A stretch of 64,000 bases of DNA from Climacteris rufus (lineage: Eukaryota; Chordata; Aves; Passeriformes; Climacteridae): assembly GCA_013398175.1 (NCBI GenBank), contig VZRZ01003845.1, positions 459,900 to 523,899 of the forward strand, written 5' to 3'. Made by a program: the position numbers and the translations under genes. Below, in pieces: positions 1 through 12,400 of this stretch. Below the pieces are notes generated by a model, which did no database searches, had not been told where the DNA came from, and worked only from the letters and a program-made list of their open reading frames with translations. Within the stretch, counting starts at the first letter, position 1. Each line of letters starts with the position of its first letter.

Positions 1-129
1 TATTGTGCCAGCATAATTCAGTGTTCAATACAAAATTCCAATACAGGCAATTCCCTTTAAATCTGGAGCCCAAAAATAACTTCCAATTTCTTCTTAAGAT
101 ACTCGATACTGATACTTGATTGTGTGATC

Positions 130-212
130 TAAAGATGTCCCTGCTCATTGCAGGGGGGTTGGACTAGATGATCTTTAAAGGTCCCTTCCAACCTAAACCA
201 TTCTATGATTCC
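130..212 (+). repeat. CR1 LINE, 3'-terminal fragment
   Basis: Contains the typical CR1 tail: a GATGTCCCTGCTCATTGCAG-like start, GGGGGGTTGGACTAGATGAT, AAGGTCCCTTCCAACCTAAA and a terminal ATTCTATGATTC. Plus orientation, so antisense to CABIN1. 5'-truncated, as most CR1 copies are. The upstream boundary is approximate. Confidence 0.92.
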
Positions 213-3200
213 ATACAGGAATGGCATAACCAGAAGGGGTTACATCCATTGTCTAGGTAGTTCCACTGCGTTCTGATTCATTAGTTTTACTGATAAGATC
301 AAGAAAGAAAATTAACAAAGCAAAAATCCTTGCTTTGAGATGAGTGGATAATTTAATTAAATTTCTTCTGTTCCATCTGAATTGCACTTGTTCAGGAGAG
401 AGCTAAGGGCCTCCTATGAATTTATTTTATCAAGATAAATCCCTCTGCAAACCTTCAGCTTGCTTCAGGTTCTGCTTATTAGGATTCCAATGAATTTAAA
501 CCAAATTTGATGCAGTCCGTAGGCTTTTCACTGCCACACAAAGAAAACCTTCCCTTTCAGTGAACAGATCTTAATAAAACTATATCTTGAAAAAGAATGG
601 GAGAACAGTATTTGCTTCCTAATTGGAAGCTATACAGTTGGTTAATGATGACAAGTTTTATACAGAAAGAATATAATTACAAAGAATGGGAAGAGAAGGA
701 TTCTGAAGAGAGGTCACTCAAGCTTTAAATGACTCATTTATAAAGCTTTAATAACTTTCTGAGGTACAAATCGATACTATTGAACTCCCAGTTGACATCA
801 GGAAAAACATTTACAGTGGCTCCCTTGGTATTTTTTTAAAAGAAGTTTCTGTATCTGTGGCAAAGAGGCTGAATTACTCATCTAGGGAAGACAAAAAAAT
901 TGCAAATTTCCAAATGTTGCCATAAGCCTGGAGGTCAGCTCTGATGTGTGGGTTATGACAGATGAAGCATTAGAATGTAAATCAAGAACTGCCAGACCAA
1001 TATGAGAGGGTGAGATCAGATCACTAGGAAATTACACTAATTTTTCATCATGCAAAGATAGACAATGATTCAACACATTAAATTTCAAATGGATGCATGA
1101 GCTTTTCCTTATGGGAACGAATGTAAATACCTCCTTACAATTAGCTAGCTACTTTGTCTCTTTTTCTTTCAATATATTAACTATATTAAAAATAATTATA
1201 TTAACATTGGGCTCCTTAATCATTGAAAACCAGAGGAAGATGACTATTGAGACAACTTCCTATTATATTACATATTTCTTGAATGCAGTAGATGCTTTCA
1301 AGATAAGTGAGCCAGATGGAAAACCCTGGAGTATTCCAGAAATTAGCAGCAGCCACCAGTAACTAGTATTAATTTCTCAGAAATCACAGAGGATGAGTAA
1401 AATCCCAGGGAATGTAAAACAAAGTGTCGTACTTATCTTCACAAAGGATGGAAAGTCAAAGCTGTGAGCCAGCCAGCCTTCATTTTCCACAGAATTATTT
1501 GAGCATAAATAAATAAATCCTTCTATAAGCACCTAAAAGATAACAGGACCAGGAGTAGAAAACGTGTGAGTGGATCCCAGCACACACATTCACATGGGCC
1601 TGGACAGAATTTGTGATTCTCAAACCAGAACTGGCCAAAATGTCAGGCTACTCTGAAGGCACTGCAGCAAACCAGCGCTCCTGAATGTGCAATCAGTAAC
1701 TTCACAGAAAAAATATGTAAGAGTCTTCCTGTTCTACTGAGCACTAATGAAAATTAAACTTAATTATGGTGTCTGTATTTGGGACCCACTTTTAAAAAAG
1801 ACATTGAAATAAGGAAAATTAATTCAGAGGAGAGGATAAAAAATGAGAGATTAATGAGATACATATAAAATTACCAGGAGAATTGGACTTATTTATCTTC
1901 AAAAAGATGAGGGAGAATTTCCAAATACATATGATTAACCAAAATAAAAATACAATAATTGTTGTTCATATTCATTAAGTACAGCCAAAAAGGCAATAGG
2001 TTTTAATTGCAGGAAGAAAATTGACTTTTTTCCCCTTCATCTCTATCTTAACTGTTACATACAGTTAGAAAATAGCACAGTGAACCCAGAGAATCACTGT
2101 AGGCTTTCCAAGACAGGCAGACAAATAGCCATCATTTGTTAGGTTACCCAGGATGTTCCTTAATATAATAAAAAGGTCTGTCAATATCTGAATGGTGCAG
2201 TATGTAATGCAGAGCTCCTGGCAACTGCACCAATTCACATCCTAACTCTGGTTTTCTAAAAAGAAAAAAAAATATACATGGAAGTACTATTTTCTTATAG
2301 CCTAGTTCACAAATACAGCATATATATTTATATACACACATATATGCTAGATGGACACACAGGACATATTTTTACATTTGTTGTGTTATAAAGCTTTTCC
2401 TTCATCTGGTAAGAGCTGACTGTAGTTGAGACAGTCAATGGTGGTACTCAACCTACATGCCAAAGACTGCAGTCTGTCAGGCATGAGAATGAATTCCAAA
2501 TTCCCAACTGCTGTCAAACACCTGCCCTTTTGGATGATGCAAATCCATGGAGAGCATCAGTGCCTTTTAATAATTTCTTACAATTAAAGATGATTTAATG
2601 CAACTCAGTGCAATTTAAGAGTTAAAAAATCACTGGGTTTAATATTTTGTTTACCTATTTTCTTATTTTTTCCACCCAGCAATAGCAATAAGACAGGCTT
2701 TTCCAAAAAGGTAGGGTGGTCCCTTGCTGTAAAAAAAAAATCAGTAAATCAAGGACTAAATATTCTTTTGAGATCCCTTCCTGTAAAATTTCCTATTATT
2801 TCAAAAGCTAAGATAAAAATACAGCTGGGTATTAATGTCCCAAAATTATTATCTGTAGCGGAAATGAAGAGACTGGGGAAAATGTTCTACTAAATTGTGC
2901 ATAAGTAATTGCAACAATATTCCTAGAAAAACATGATCTGATAGTAGATGTCTCTCCTTGGTATTATTATATTTTGTTTCATTATTTCATTGCATCATTC
3001 CTAAATTACAGGAAGATTTCAAACAACCTGATAAGGTGAAATCTCTATTTGATGTAAAGTTAAGTATTTAATGTTTATTTCTAAAGACTCAGGAAATAGC
3101 ACTTGAAAGCAATTTTCTTTTTTACCTCATTCCTCATAATGTACTCAACTTGTGACATTTCAGGGATTTCTCTGTCAGATTATATCATCTCTCTGTCAAT

Positions 3201-6200
3201 GTGGGAAAAAGAGCAGCTCTGGACAGTAGATGTAAAAAGGTCAAAAGGAAGAATCTTGTTAACTTTCCATGATATTCATTAAAAAAATACTAATTATTAT
3301 CAGAAAGCTGTTGTTGGGAAGAAAGAACTTGTATGTTCATCTGTACTGCCAAGACTTTTACTGTATCACAGTGAGATCCTGTCAGTCACCTGGATAATTA
3401 AGTCACCAGCATTACTGAACCACATCTGTCATAGCTGCTAGAAAAAATATCTGTAGTCCATTAGCCTTAGAGGATGCTTAAGAGCATTTTAAAATTAATC
3501 TTATCCTGAATGAAAAAGGTTTACTGGGTTGACTTCAAAACTGCCTATTCCCCACTACTCCTCCATACCAGAAACTGCCATGAGCACATCACTGTCACTG
3601 CCTCAGCATTTGGGCACACCACCTGCATGCCAACCCACCACCAGGAAAGACTTGTCTTAAAACTCTGGAGAACCCAAATGACTGTTTAATTTTAACATGA
3701 AACAGGGAAAACAGGGCTCAGTCCTGCACTAGGCATTACCCTGTGCCAGCATCCTTCCACATAAACCTTGTTACCTATACTGTCCCCACTCAGCACTGCA
3801 AGAGGGATGAGGAGAGAGTGATGTGGCACAGTGTAACCTGAACCAGCAGACAGAGAATCCTAATGACAGAGCTCTCACTGCTAAATGTGGTGACCAGGTA
3901 CCAACTGTGGTACAAAACTTAACATAATTTATTCTCAGGGGAGCTGAAGCACAGCTTCATGGTGCCAATGTGAATGAGGTGTTCTGCCTTTGTCAATTAA
4001 TTGCTATGCAGCTCAGTAATCCTCTTTTGAAACTTTCTGGAAGTTAAAAGCAAGGGGGAAAAGACCTCTGGAACATCTGCATGCAGGAGCAAGTAACAGG
4101 CTCAGAAAGCCAAGAGGGTACAACTCCTGAATAATAACTTTTCCTGTCTTAAATATCTGAAGGAAGACGTGTGACCAGTTATTACAAGAGGGTATCTGAA
4201 TCATGATAAACAAATAGCTACAGGTCAAAAAATCAGAAAAGAGTGGCACAGAAAGCTTTTCTAAAGAGCTCTATACATATGCTAATTCAATTTGCAGAAA
4301 AGTCCTGCTGCACAGTTCAGAACTTATGAATAAGCAACTATATATAACTAAAAAAAAAATTTTGCAAAGTCTCATGCAGTAAAGGTGGGTTGTTCATAGG
4401 CTGTGAAGGTACAGACTCTCTTTGTCCTGCCTGGCACCATCTCTCTTCTCTTCACTTGAACATATGAGCATTTTGCTTTACTGGTCTGCAGTCAGAAACA
4501 TGATGTATCACAGAATTCTCATTCTGCAAACAGATTCCACCCATAACAGAAGACAACATTCAGCTCTGCACCAAAAGGCATTTGCACATTATTAAAAACA
4601 AAAGAATTGCAGAGATTTGCAGGGGAGTAGGTTAATTTGAGGACAGCAATTTAAAGGGAGTTCTCTTTTAACATGAGGCAAAGATGAGAGTCTGTGTTTT
4701 GTCTGGCTGCACTGAACAGGGAATGTGTTTCCATAACTTACAGTCCTATATTGGTGTTCTGTCTTCAAGAGCAGAGCAACAGAGCATCTCACCGATGTCC
4801 CATTTATTTGAGCAAATGCTTTTCATGTAATCTCACACTACATCTCAGTGAGACACTTGTACTGATCAGAGAGAGGTTAAATTGGGGAAAAGTGAAAATG
4901 GAGCATACTGCAATAAACTGGGTGTGATTCATTATTCATGTAGTCCAGTATGCAGTCCCCATGAACATCCAGCACCACGTGCCAGAGCTCGACATGTACT
5001 GCAGACCCAAAGATTTCCTTTTTAACTGCTGAAGAGAGAGAATTTTGAAGGGCAAGATTTTAATGTTCCAAAATGCAATGTGGACATTCTTTTTATGCAC
5101 AGAAACATCCACTCCATCCCAGAAGCTGATTTAGTTTAGCATGAGTGACAACCTGGTGCAATAAGATTCTCAGAGATCACCTTTGTCTCATCAGGAAGTT
5201 GAGAACCCCCGTTTACAAAAAGTGTGCACCTTCAGAACATTTGCAGAATTACAGACCGACACACTATGAAGTGAGACTTCTCCCACAGCACGAAGCAAGG
5301 AGCCTTTCCCAGTGAGTTTATCATGCAGGTTCTGCCAATTATTAAAAGCAAGCCGTGACAGGTAAAAGCAGGAAGAGAATGCCTGGGGAACAGAGATTTG
5401 TGTAAAGGTTAGAGGCAGCACGGGCAATATTGGTTGCAAAAGCAATCAGGCAAAGACAAACACAAAAAAGGACAATTAAGTCTAACTACATACGACATAC
5501 TACATGACATGGATGAAGACTTAAACAATACAACATTTTAACACTGCAATAGCAATGATACATCATCTGCATACCTTCACAGTAACATGGAACTGAGTAT
5601 CAACACAACAAAGGCATATTACAGCAAAAAAGACCTCCCAAACAATCTCAGTCTATTTTTTGGGAAACAGATACCTTATTCAGATTTTTTATTTTATTTT
5701 AATACTTTTTCTGCTCTCTGAACTAACTGTATTGCTTTTACTGCAATTGGTCTATACTGACTACATACATCCAGCCTGTACAGGGGAGGACGGAGAGCAT
5801 GTCTGTTTCAGCATGTAACACTGGCCACTTAGCTCTGTAAATACAGTAACAGTACAGGTAATGATAGTCTGGGTGCCTGGCAAGTTCCTGGTTTTTCCTG
5901 CTTCCTATTTTGCTCTTGGAAAACAGGAGTCTGAACCTCAGGCTTCTACTTCAAACTCAAGTTTTCACCTTGAAGGGTTATAAAACGGCAACAGGGACGG
6001 GGGATGACAGGAAAGACAGGATTAACAGAAGGAAGGAAAAGATGTTGCTGAATGGAAGGACAAGAAAAGAGAAAGGAAGCTGCCCATTTTACAGATATGA
6101 CAGCAGCAAGTCAGCCAGCAAATAACAGCTGCCACTCAGCAATACTTTTGTCTCCTTGAAGGAGATATATTCTAGCAGCTGCCATGAGGAAAAAGAAGTT

Positions 6201-7734
6201 TAGTTACTTTACAAGCTGTATTTACTAGTTCCTTTCTCCCATTTTCATTAAACACATTACTTAAAACTAGTATCACCAGCATTCAGTGGATATAAAACCT
6301 TTCAATGCTCTCAATTTTTAGATTTCTGCATATCCCAGTCATTATCTTCCACTAGAAAAACGTGTCAGAGACCTACAGAACTATAATGACACATTTAAAT
6401 ACAGTGTATCCAAAATAAGTCTGCCCTCACAACTTCACCTATCTCGAGACAAAAGCTGGAAGATCAGAGTCCCAATATTTTCAAGAAAAGATGTCTGGCT
6501 GTGCAGCAATTCTCTCCAGCTTGTGATGAGATAATTTGCTTCTCTAGAAGGCACATTGTTGGAAATCTTGTTAAAAAACCAAACTAACAATGCCACCAAT
6601 ACCCACAAACAATGCAACATTAATTGAAAAAGTAGAGTTCAGAAGGAACTGCAAGTGTTCATCTTGTTCATTCCTTTTTCCAACAGGATAAACTACATCT
6701 CCATCATGCCTGGCAGACAGCGTTGCCACTTTTTAAAGACTTCCAGTGCTCAAATTTTGCAGGGTTATACAAAACCAGTATTTCCTAAGACTACTCTGTT
6801 TTCTCATGTTCAGATTGAAAATGCATTTTAAGTCTAATATCATCTTTTCTGTCTCCCATGAACATGGACATCCTGCGGTTTTGTCTCCAACTCTTTGTAC
6901 AACTTTCAGCACTGTTTAGGTTACTCTGTTGTCATGTCTTCCCTGAGTCTTCTCCTCTGTAGACAAACCATCCCAATTCCTTCTCTCTTTCCTCACAGGT
7001 CATGTTTTCTTGACACACAAAACACAAAAATGGCCAAAAAAGGTCTCCTAGGTCAGTAATGACAAGGATCCCAAACAGCATCTTGCTTGTGGTAATAAAT
7101 GAAAAGAACTGTTTAAGACTCTACAATACCCTTACTTATGCCATATATGATCAACAATATCAATAAAGAGTAAATAAGAGTATTGTCAGGCTTCAGAAAG
7201 AATAAATACCTAGGCTGAATTTAGGTCAACTTACTCGTCCATGAACAACACTACAGACAGTTTGGTCTCTGTCAGAATGGTTAAAAAGTAATGTAAAGAG
7301 TAGTCAAATGATGGGTATTTTCTTGCTATTTTTAGAAATGGTACAATGGAAATGCTGGCACCAGCTTTCTTCAGTGATGTGATTATGTGTAAAATGTCAA
7401 GACCATTTTACTTCAAAAGTATGTATTTTAATACAAGTAAAATGCAAATGCATGCAGAAGAGCAGAATGTATGTAATAATATAAAAGTGGAAGACTTCTG
7501 AGCCTGTTAGCTCAGCCTGTTAGCTCTTCCATCTGTAACAGCCCCAAGGCAAATATTTCAGTTTCCTGGGGTTCTTCAATATGCTGTATCTAGAGTTTAG
7601 TTGTGCCAGCAACTTACAAAACATTATGAATGATGCAGTACTGTGCAATTCTCCTTGTCATGGTTACACACAGCCTTCCTGAAGATCACCCAAACTCCGC
7701 TTCTTCCATCAGCTGACGTTTGGAATTGCTTTGA

Positions 7735-7935
7735 CAGCACAAAGCTCAGTCCCAGCAAGGCTCAGCTTGCAGACCCAGGAGCTGCTCCTGCAGCCCTGGC
7801 AGAGGCAGCTGCTCCTGCACTTGCACCTTCAGGCTTTGCTCAGCAGCCGCCTCCGCTCCCCGCGGGCCGGGGGCTGCCGCAGCCCGTCCTGGCTGACGGG
7901 AGTGAAGGTGCTCACCACACACATGGGAATATTGA
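7735..7935. other. GC-rich patch inside CABIN1 intron 26
   Basis: About 200 bases much richer in G and C than the flanking intron, with several CpG and a CCGCGGGCCGGGGGCTGCCG core near 7860. An open plus-strand frame (7643-8032) spans it, composed of Ala/Pro/Leu low-complexity sequence without recognisable domains. It may be a transposable-element fragment or an intronic CpG cluster. No splice-supported homology to CABIN1 was seen. Confidence 0.4.
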
Positions 7936-9259
7936 TCGAACTTCTGGCTCTCCTGGGAACATTTATTCAGCCTTCACCACCTCAGCAGATGTAGGCTCAG
8001 GCAGAACTGCTTCTCACAGGGAATATTACTAAGGAAATAATGAAGTCTTTGCTCCCTTCTATGTTGTTGTGTCTAAAGCCATCAAAAAGCTAACACTACA
8101 CAACCCAGTGACACCTCCACACTACAAATGATCTCCAAACAGTCTAATGAATTACTCCCAAGTGAAATGCAAGCACTAATAAAATGAACATTTCTCTGTT
8201 CAATGTAGTGAAAGAGATGAAGAAGCTCCTGCCAGTTTCACCAAGAATTGTTGGGGAAAAAGAATAAATTCACCCTGCAAAAATTTCAGGAATATGAACA
8301 TTTTTTTCAAAACTGTATCAACAAAGTTATTTATGAATTACCATTCCTCAGAAAATGACAATAGGAAGCAGCCCACCCTCCAGAAATAAACTTGCATTAA
8401 GCAGAGCATTTCTGTGAGGCCTGGCCCATTGTACCAACACTAAGCTATAGAATGCAGATATTTTAGTCCTTCAGTGCTGATACTCATAGATCCAGATGGA
8501 TAAACAAAAATGGCCAGAAGAGTATAATCAGAATCAAATTCCGAGCCAAATAATAATGTCAGGTTACTTAGATTGTAACTTAATTTCTATTATATATGTA
8601 ATTGCAAAATATTCAATAACACTATGATACCACCCCACCCTCTGCATTTATAAGCAATTTATTTATTCTATCACTTTATATTCTACAAAGATGAGCTGCT
8701 AACCAGTCATTGTAAATGATAAAGAAAAATTAAAAGATGAAATCTACTAGACCATCATGCAAATCACTTCGTGCTGAATCACAATATATTCAAAATAGTT
8801 GCCACCTGCCTCCTTCAAAAATTGATAATACTGTTTCGTGTTGTCTTTTTACCAATTTATTTCAACCACAATTTAACTTTTCACCTGGTCATTTCACACA
8901 TGCTGAAACACTGTCCAGTCTTCTGAAGACTGAACCCTCATCTTTCCTAATGAGCTCTGAAAAAACAAAAAAAATCACTGAAAATTCAGTGAGCTCATAC
9001 TCCTCCTACCAACATTGCTGTTTTTGACTAAGTGACAGGTGCCAATGGTGGCAGGTGACAACTTTGAGTTTTGTGCTTAAAGCTCTGACTGTACATTGAT
9101 TCTATTTAAAGCACTGAATTTATAAAGATAATGAGCTTCAATATTGCCCGTGTTACCACAGACCCATCACCCTCCTTGAGCAGTTTGATCATTCCTGGTC
9201 AAACCCCCCATGCTCAGAGCACCTCCCTGTGCTGGCAGTATTGAGAACAGGGACTGTAC

Positions 9260-9438
9260 CGTCCGGCGTTGCCTGCTGACGGGGTTTTTTACATTTGACG
9301 TAATCGTGGTCAACTGGAGTGGCTGTGTAAGGTGGGGATGTCAGACCTGGACCAGAGGAGGAGGGGAGGGAAGTCCCAGGGCCTGGCACTGTTCCAGCTG
9401 AGGAGTGAGAATCTTCATCTATCATGCAAGCTTTTTCT
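9260..9438 (-). CDS. CABIN1: CABIN1 exon 26 (residues 1308-1367 plus 1 base)
   Basis: 179 bases, phase 2 to 1. Encodes EKACMIDEDSHSSAGTVPGP, SSSGPGLTSPPYTATPVDHD and KKPRQQATPD. The donor is GTACAG; the aspartate/glycine-type codon G| continues in the next exon, which I could not find in the remaining 9259 bases. A Ser/Pro-rich, probably disordered region. Confidence 0.95.
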
Positions 9439-12400
9439 CTGCAAAGGCAAGAAAAAATATCAAGTGTTTTTATATAACATATACAAAGAACAAAAGGAGA
9501 TGACATGTTCTCACAGCATGTCCAATACAGCAATTAAACCTCACTAACAAATTCTAAATTATGGATTTTTAGAACAAGTTATATTCATCCCTTGTCGCTG
9601 GTCCATAGTAAATCATTCTCTATTTTGTAGTTGTTAATGAGACAAATTATGAGGACTAAAATCTCCCCTCTCATAATAAACGTGATTTGCTTTTGCATTT
9701 TTTAATAGTCGACTTAAAAAATCAAATTTACTAATAAATAAAAACCATGGCTTCAAAATGGATCACAAGATCAAAATTGTTCTGTTTTCTTCCCTTCCCA
9801 TCTCCTCAGTGCCAATTACAGAGATCTCAGAGTAGCATGTAATCTTACTCTTGGTACCTGAAAACTGCAAACATCAGAATGAATTTTAATCACTTTGTTT
9901 TCTTCATATTTTTTCAGCTTCATTTTAATAGTTCATTGTATAGCAGTTTATAAGCACATGTTCAGAGGATACTCCTGGAAAGTAGCACTCACTTTTCTGC
10001 AACTTTTGGGGTGTTCTTCTCCTCGCCCCTGGCAAATGGTCCCTCAGAAGCTTCTTTCATGAAACTAACCAGTATCTCTGCATCTACTCCAGAGTCTGGT
10101 TTCCCCACAAGTTTCAAAATAGAAGCATGAAGTCGAAAATATACCTGAAAAACACCAAAGTCCATTTGGTCAGTAAAGAATTTGTAGCCCTGTAAGTTAT
10201 TACAAGTAGTCTTGTCTCTGTAGAATCTGCAGGAGTTAGTTAAGACAGTTATCTGCTACCTAAACTTGCCTGAATAGGACTTTTCCTGCCTTTGACAGTT
10301 GTTTCTAAATTACAAGATCGGAACACTGCACAAAATTTATAACCACAACCTATGGAATACAAGAAAGAAAGCAGACCTGGTCTCCTTGCAAGCAAGTCAC
10401 CACTGGGCGTGTTCTGGACCCACTGCTTTTACCAGCCAACAGTGAAAGCAAAGGTCCCACCTCCTGCCTGAACTTATGCTTCCATAAGTATGAGATGCCT
10501 GTGAATCCTATTTATGTCTGATTTTCATAAAAACTGACTAATGAACTGAGAGCAGCAAAATTCAGAAGTGAAATTGCTACTCACCTGCCCAAACTGCCTT
10601 TGAAACAAATCAGCCTGAATAACAGGCTCCATTTTACTCTCCAAGTCTGGCTTGCAAACGTTCCCCAACGCAGAGCATCTACACGTGCCTAACACCGTGC
10701 AGAGCACACGGTTTCACACCTACACACTTAACTTCCTTTTACCTCCAAGGCTTCCATGGCAAGTTCTGGTGGGTTATGGTAGTGAATCTTCTTGGGGTAC
10801 CGAGCAGCCTCTTCATGCAGGTAATGCCCTGCCTGTTTGTAGTGCAGCAGGTAGACCACAGGAGGCTGCTTCTGCTTCTCAGCAATCTTGCCCAGCATGT
10901 AGTGGATGAGCCACTCCTCCTCGTCGCCGTCGCCCTCGCAGCGCGAGGCCGAGGTGAAGCACAGCTTGGCCGTCTCCAGCATGCTGTCCCGGCGCTCCTC
11001 CATCTGCCACGCACCCAGGGGAGAACACAGAACACACCCACTCGCTGCAGCTCACAGCAGAAAGTCTCAACATGCACTGCTGCCCGTGTGAAAGCTCAAA
11101 AACAAGGTACAGCATTTCAAACTTTTTCAACCTAAAAGACGGAGTGCGCCCAAGTGACCAAACGCATCCCGGGAATGCCCCAAACGTGTTTATGGATAGG
11201 TTATTGTTTGTTCCAGTAACTGCTGACACAAACAACCAGAACCAAACAGTCAGTCACAAGTGTAAAAATACACGTATAAATATAACTCTGAAAAATAAGA
11301 AACCAATATTCATCTCGACAAAAAATTCTGCCACTTTTTTCGCAACTGTAATTATCTGAAGTCTTCAAAGAAAAAAAATTATTTGCTTTGTTCTGCAACT
11401 GAAGTCTGTGAGAGCCACTATGGACCACTCTCATTTGTGAAGAAATGTATTTCATCTTGCTTGCAATGTATCTAATTTTAAGATGAATACTCTCCCCACC
11501 CCACCCTGCCAAAAAAAATTTAAACCAGTAGCATAAATTAAATGCCAATAAATTCATGTATAAAACTAGGTCAAAAGATGCATTAATGTAATTTTCTCTC
11601 TTTGAAAAAGAAGTTTATACATTTAAGCTGTGTGGCTATAGCCAAGAACTAAAACATAACCTTTCCTAAACATTTTCTAAGAAGAAGTGAATAATAAGGT
11701 TTTTATGTATGAGAAACACATTCCTGTATAGAGAGATCTCTGGAAGTGAGATGAAATTGTTCCAATCTAACTTTTATTATAATACAGCTTTTCTTATTAA
11801 ATTATGCATTTTTAATATATTCACTTGAAAAAAAATGAAGATTTAAGTAGTCCCAAATAAACATTCTCATTTAATCCTCTACTTCAGATGGCTGCTCTGT
11901 ATTGCTCCTTTTATCTGATAATATGAAGTAACTCCAGCATTATCCCTGGAATTCTTCAGCAAGTCACTCAAAGCCAAGAGGCCACACAACCATAAGACCA
12001 AACTTCTGAGCATAAAATGCAGTAACTTCATTTTCTGAGGAGTTAATTTTGGAGCTGTTGGATGTAATAACCCTCCAAAAGAAAACTGTTGTTAACTGAC
12101 ATTTCAAACATACTATTTCATAAATAATTTGTTCTCTTTTAATATGCAGGCTGACATCTCATCATTCTTCTTAGACAAGAAAGTGCCTGTGGGAAGGACA
12201 GAGTTAATACAGAGATGGAGGCAGCTCAGATGCAGGAGCCACTACCTCACTGTAAATACTTCTGGAAGCAAAGGGTGTTCCCAGCACTGATTTCTGTGGG
12301 TCAAACACCAGAAGCTTTACAAATTACATCAGAAGAGCAGCACTTTCTTTTTTCATTCTGTTTCCAGTTCCAGACTATGTAATATTTGGAAGTCTGAACA

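Larger units (their letters stand above)
1..9259 (-). other. CABIN1: CABIN1 intron 26 (incomplete), at least 9.26 kb
   Basis: AT-rich DNA with no exon matching the expected continuation of CABIN1 (serine-rich, starting R-S-Q-D-like). It holds a CR1 3' end (about 130-212), AT/CA simple sequence near 2325-2345 and a GC-rich patch at 7735-7935. Short ORFs here have no recognisable product. Confidence 0.7.

Noticed and set aside
1..9259. Search for the next CABIN1 exon (expected serine-rich continuation after TPD)
   Set aside because: No matching frame with splice sites was found by eye; it is probably beyond the left edge.
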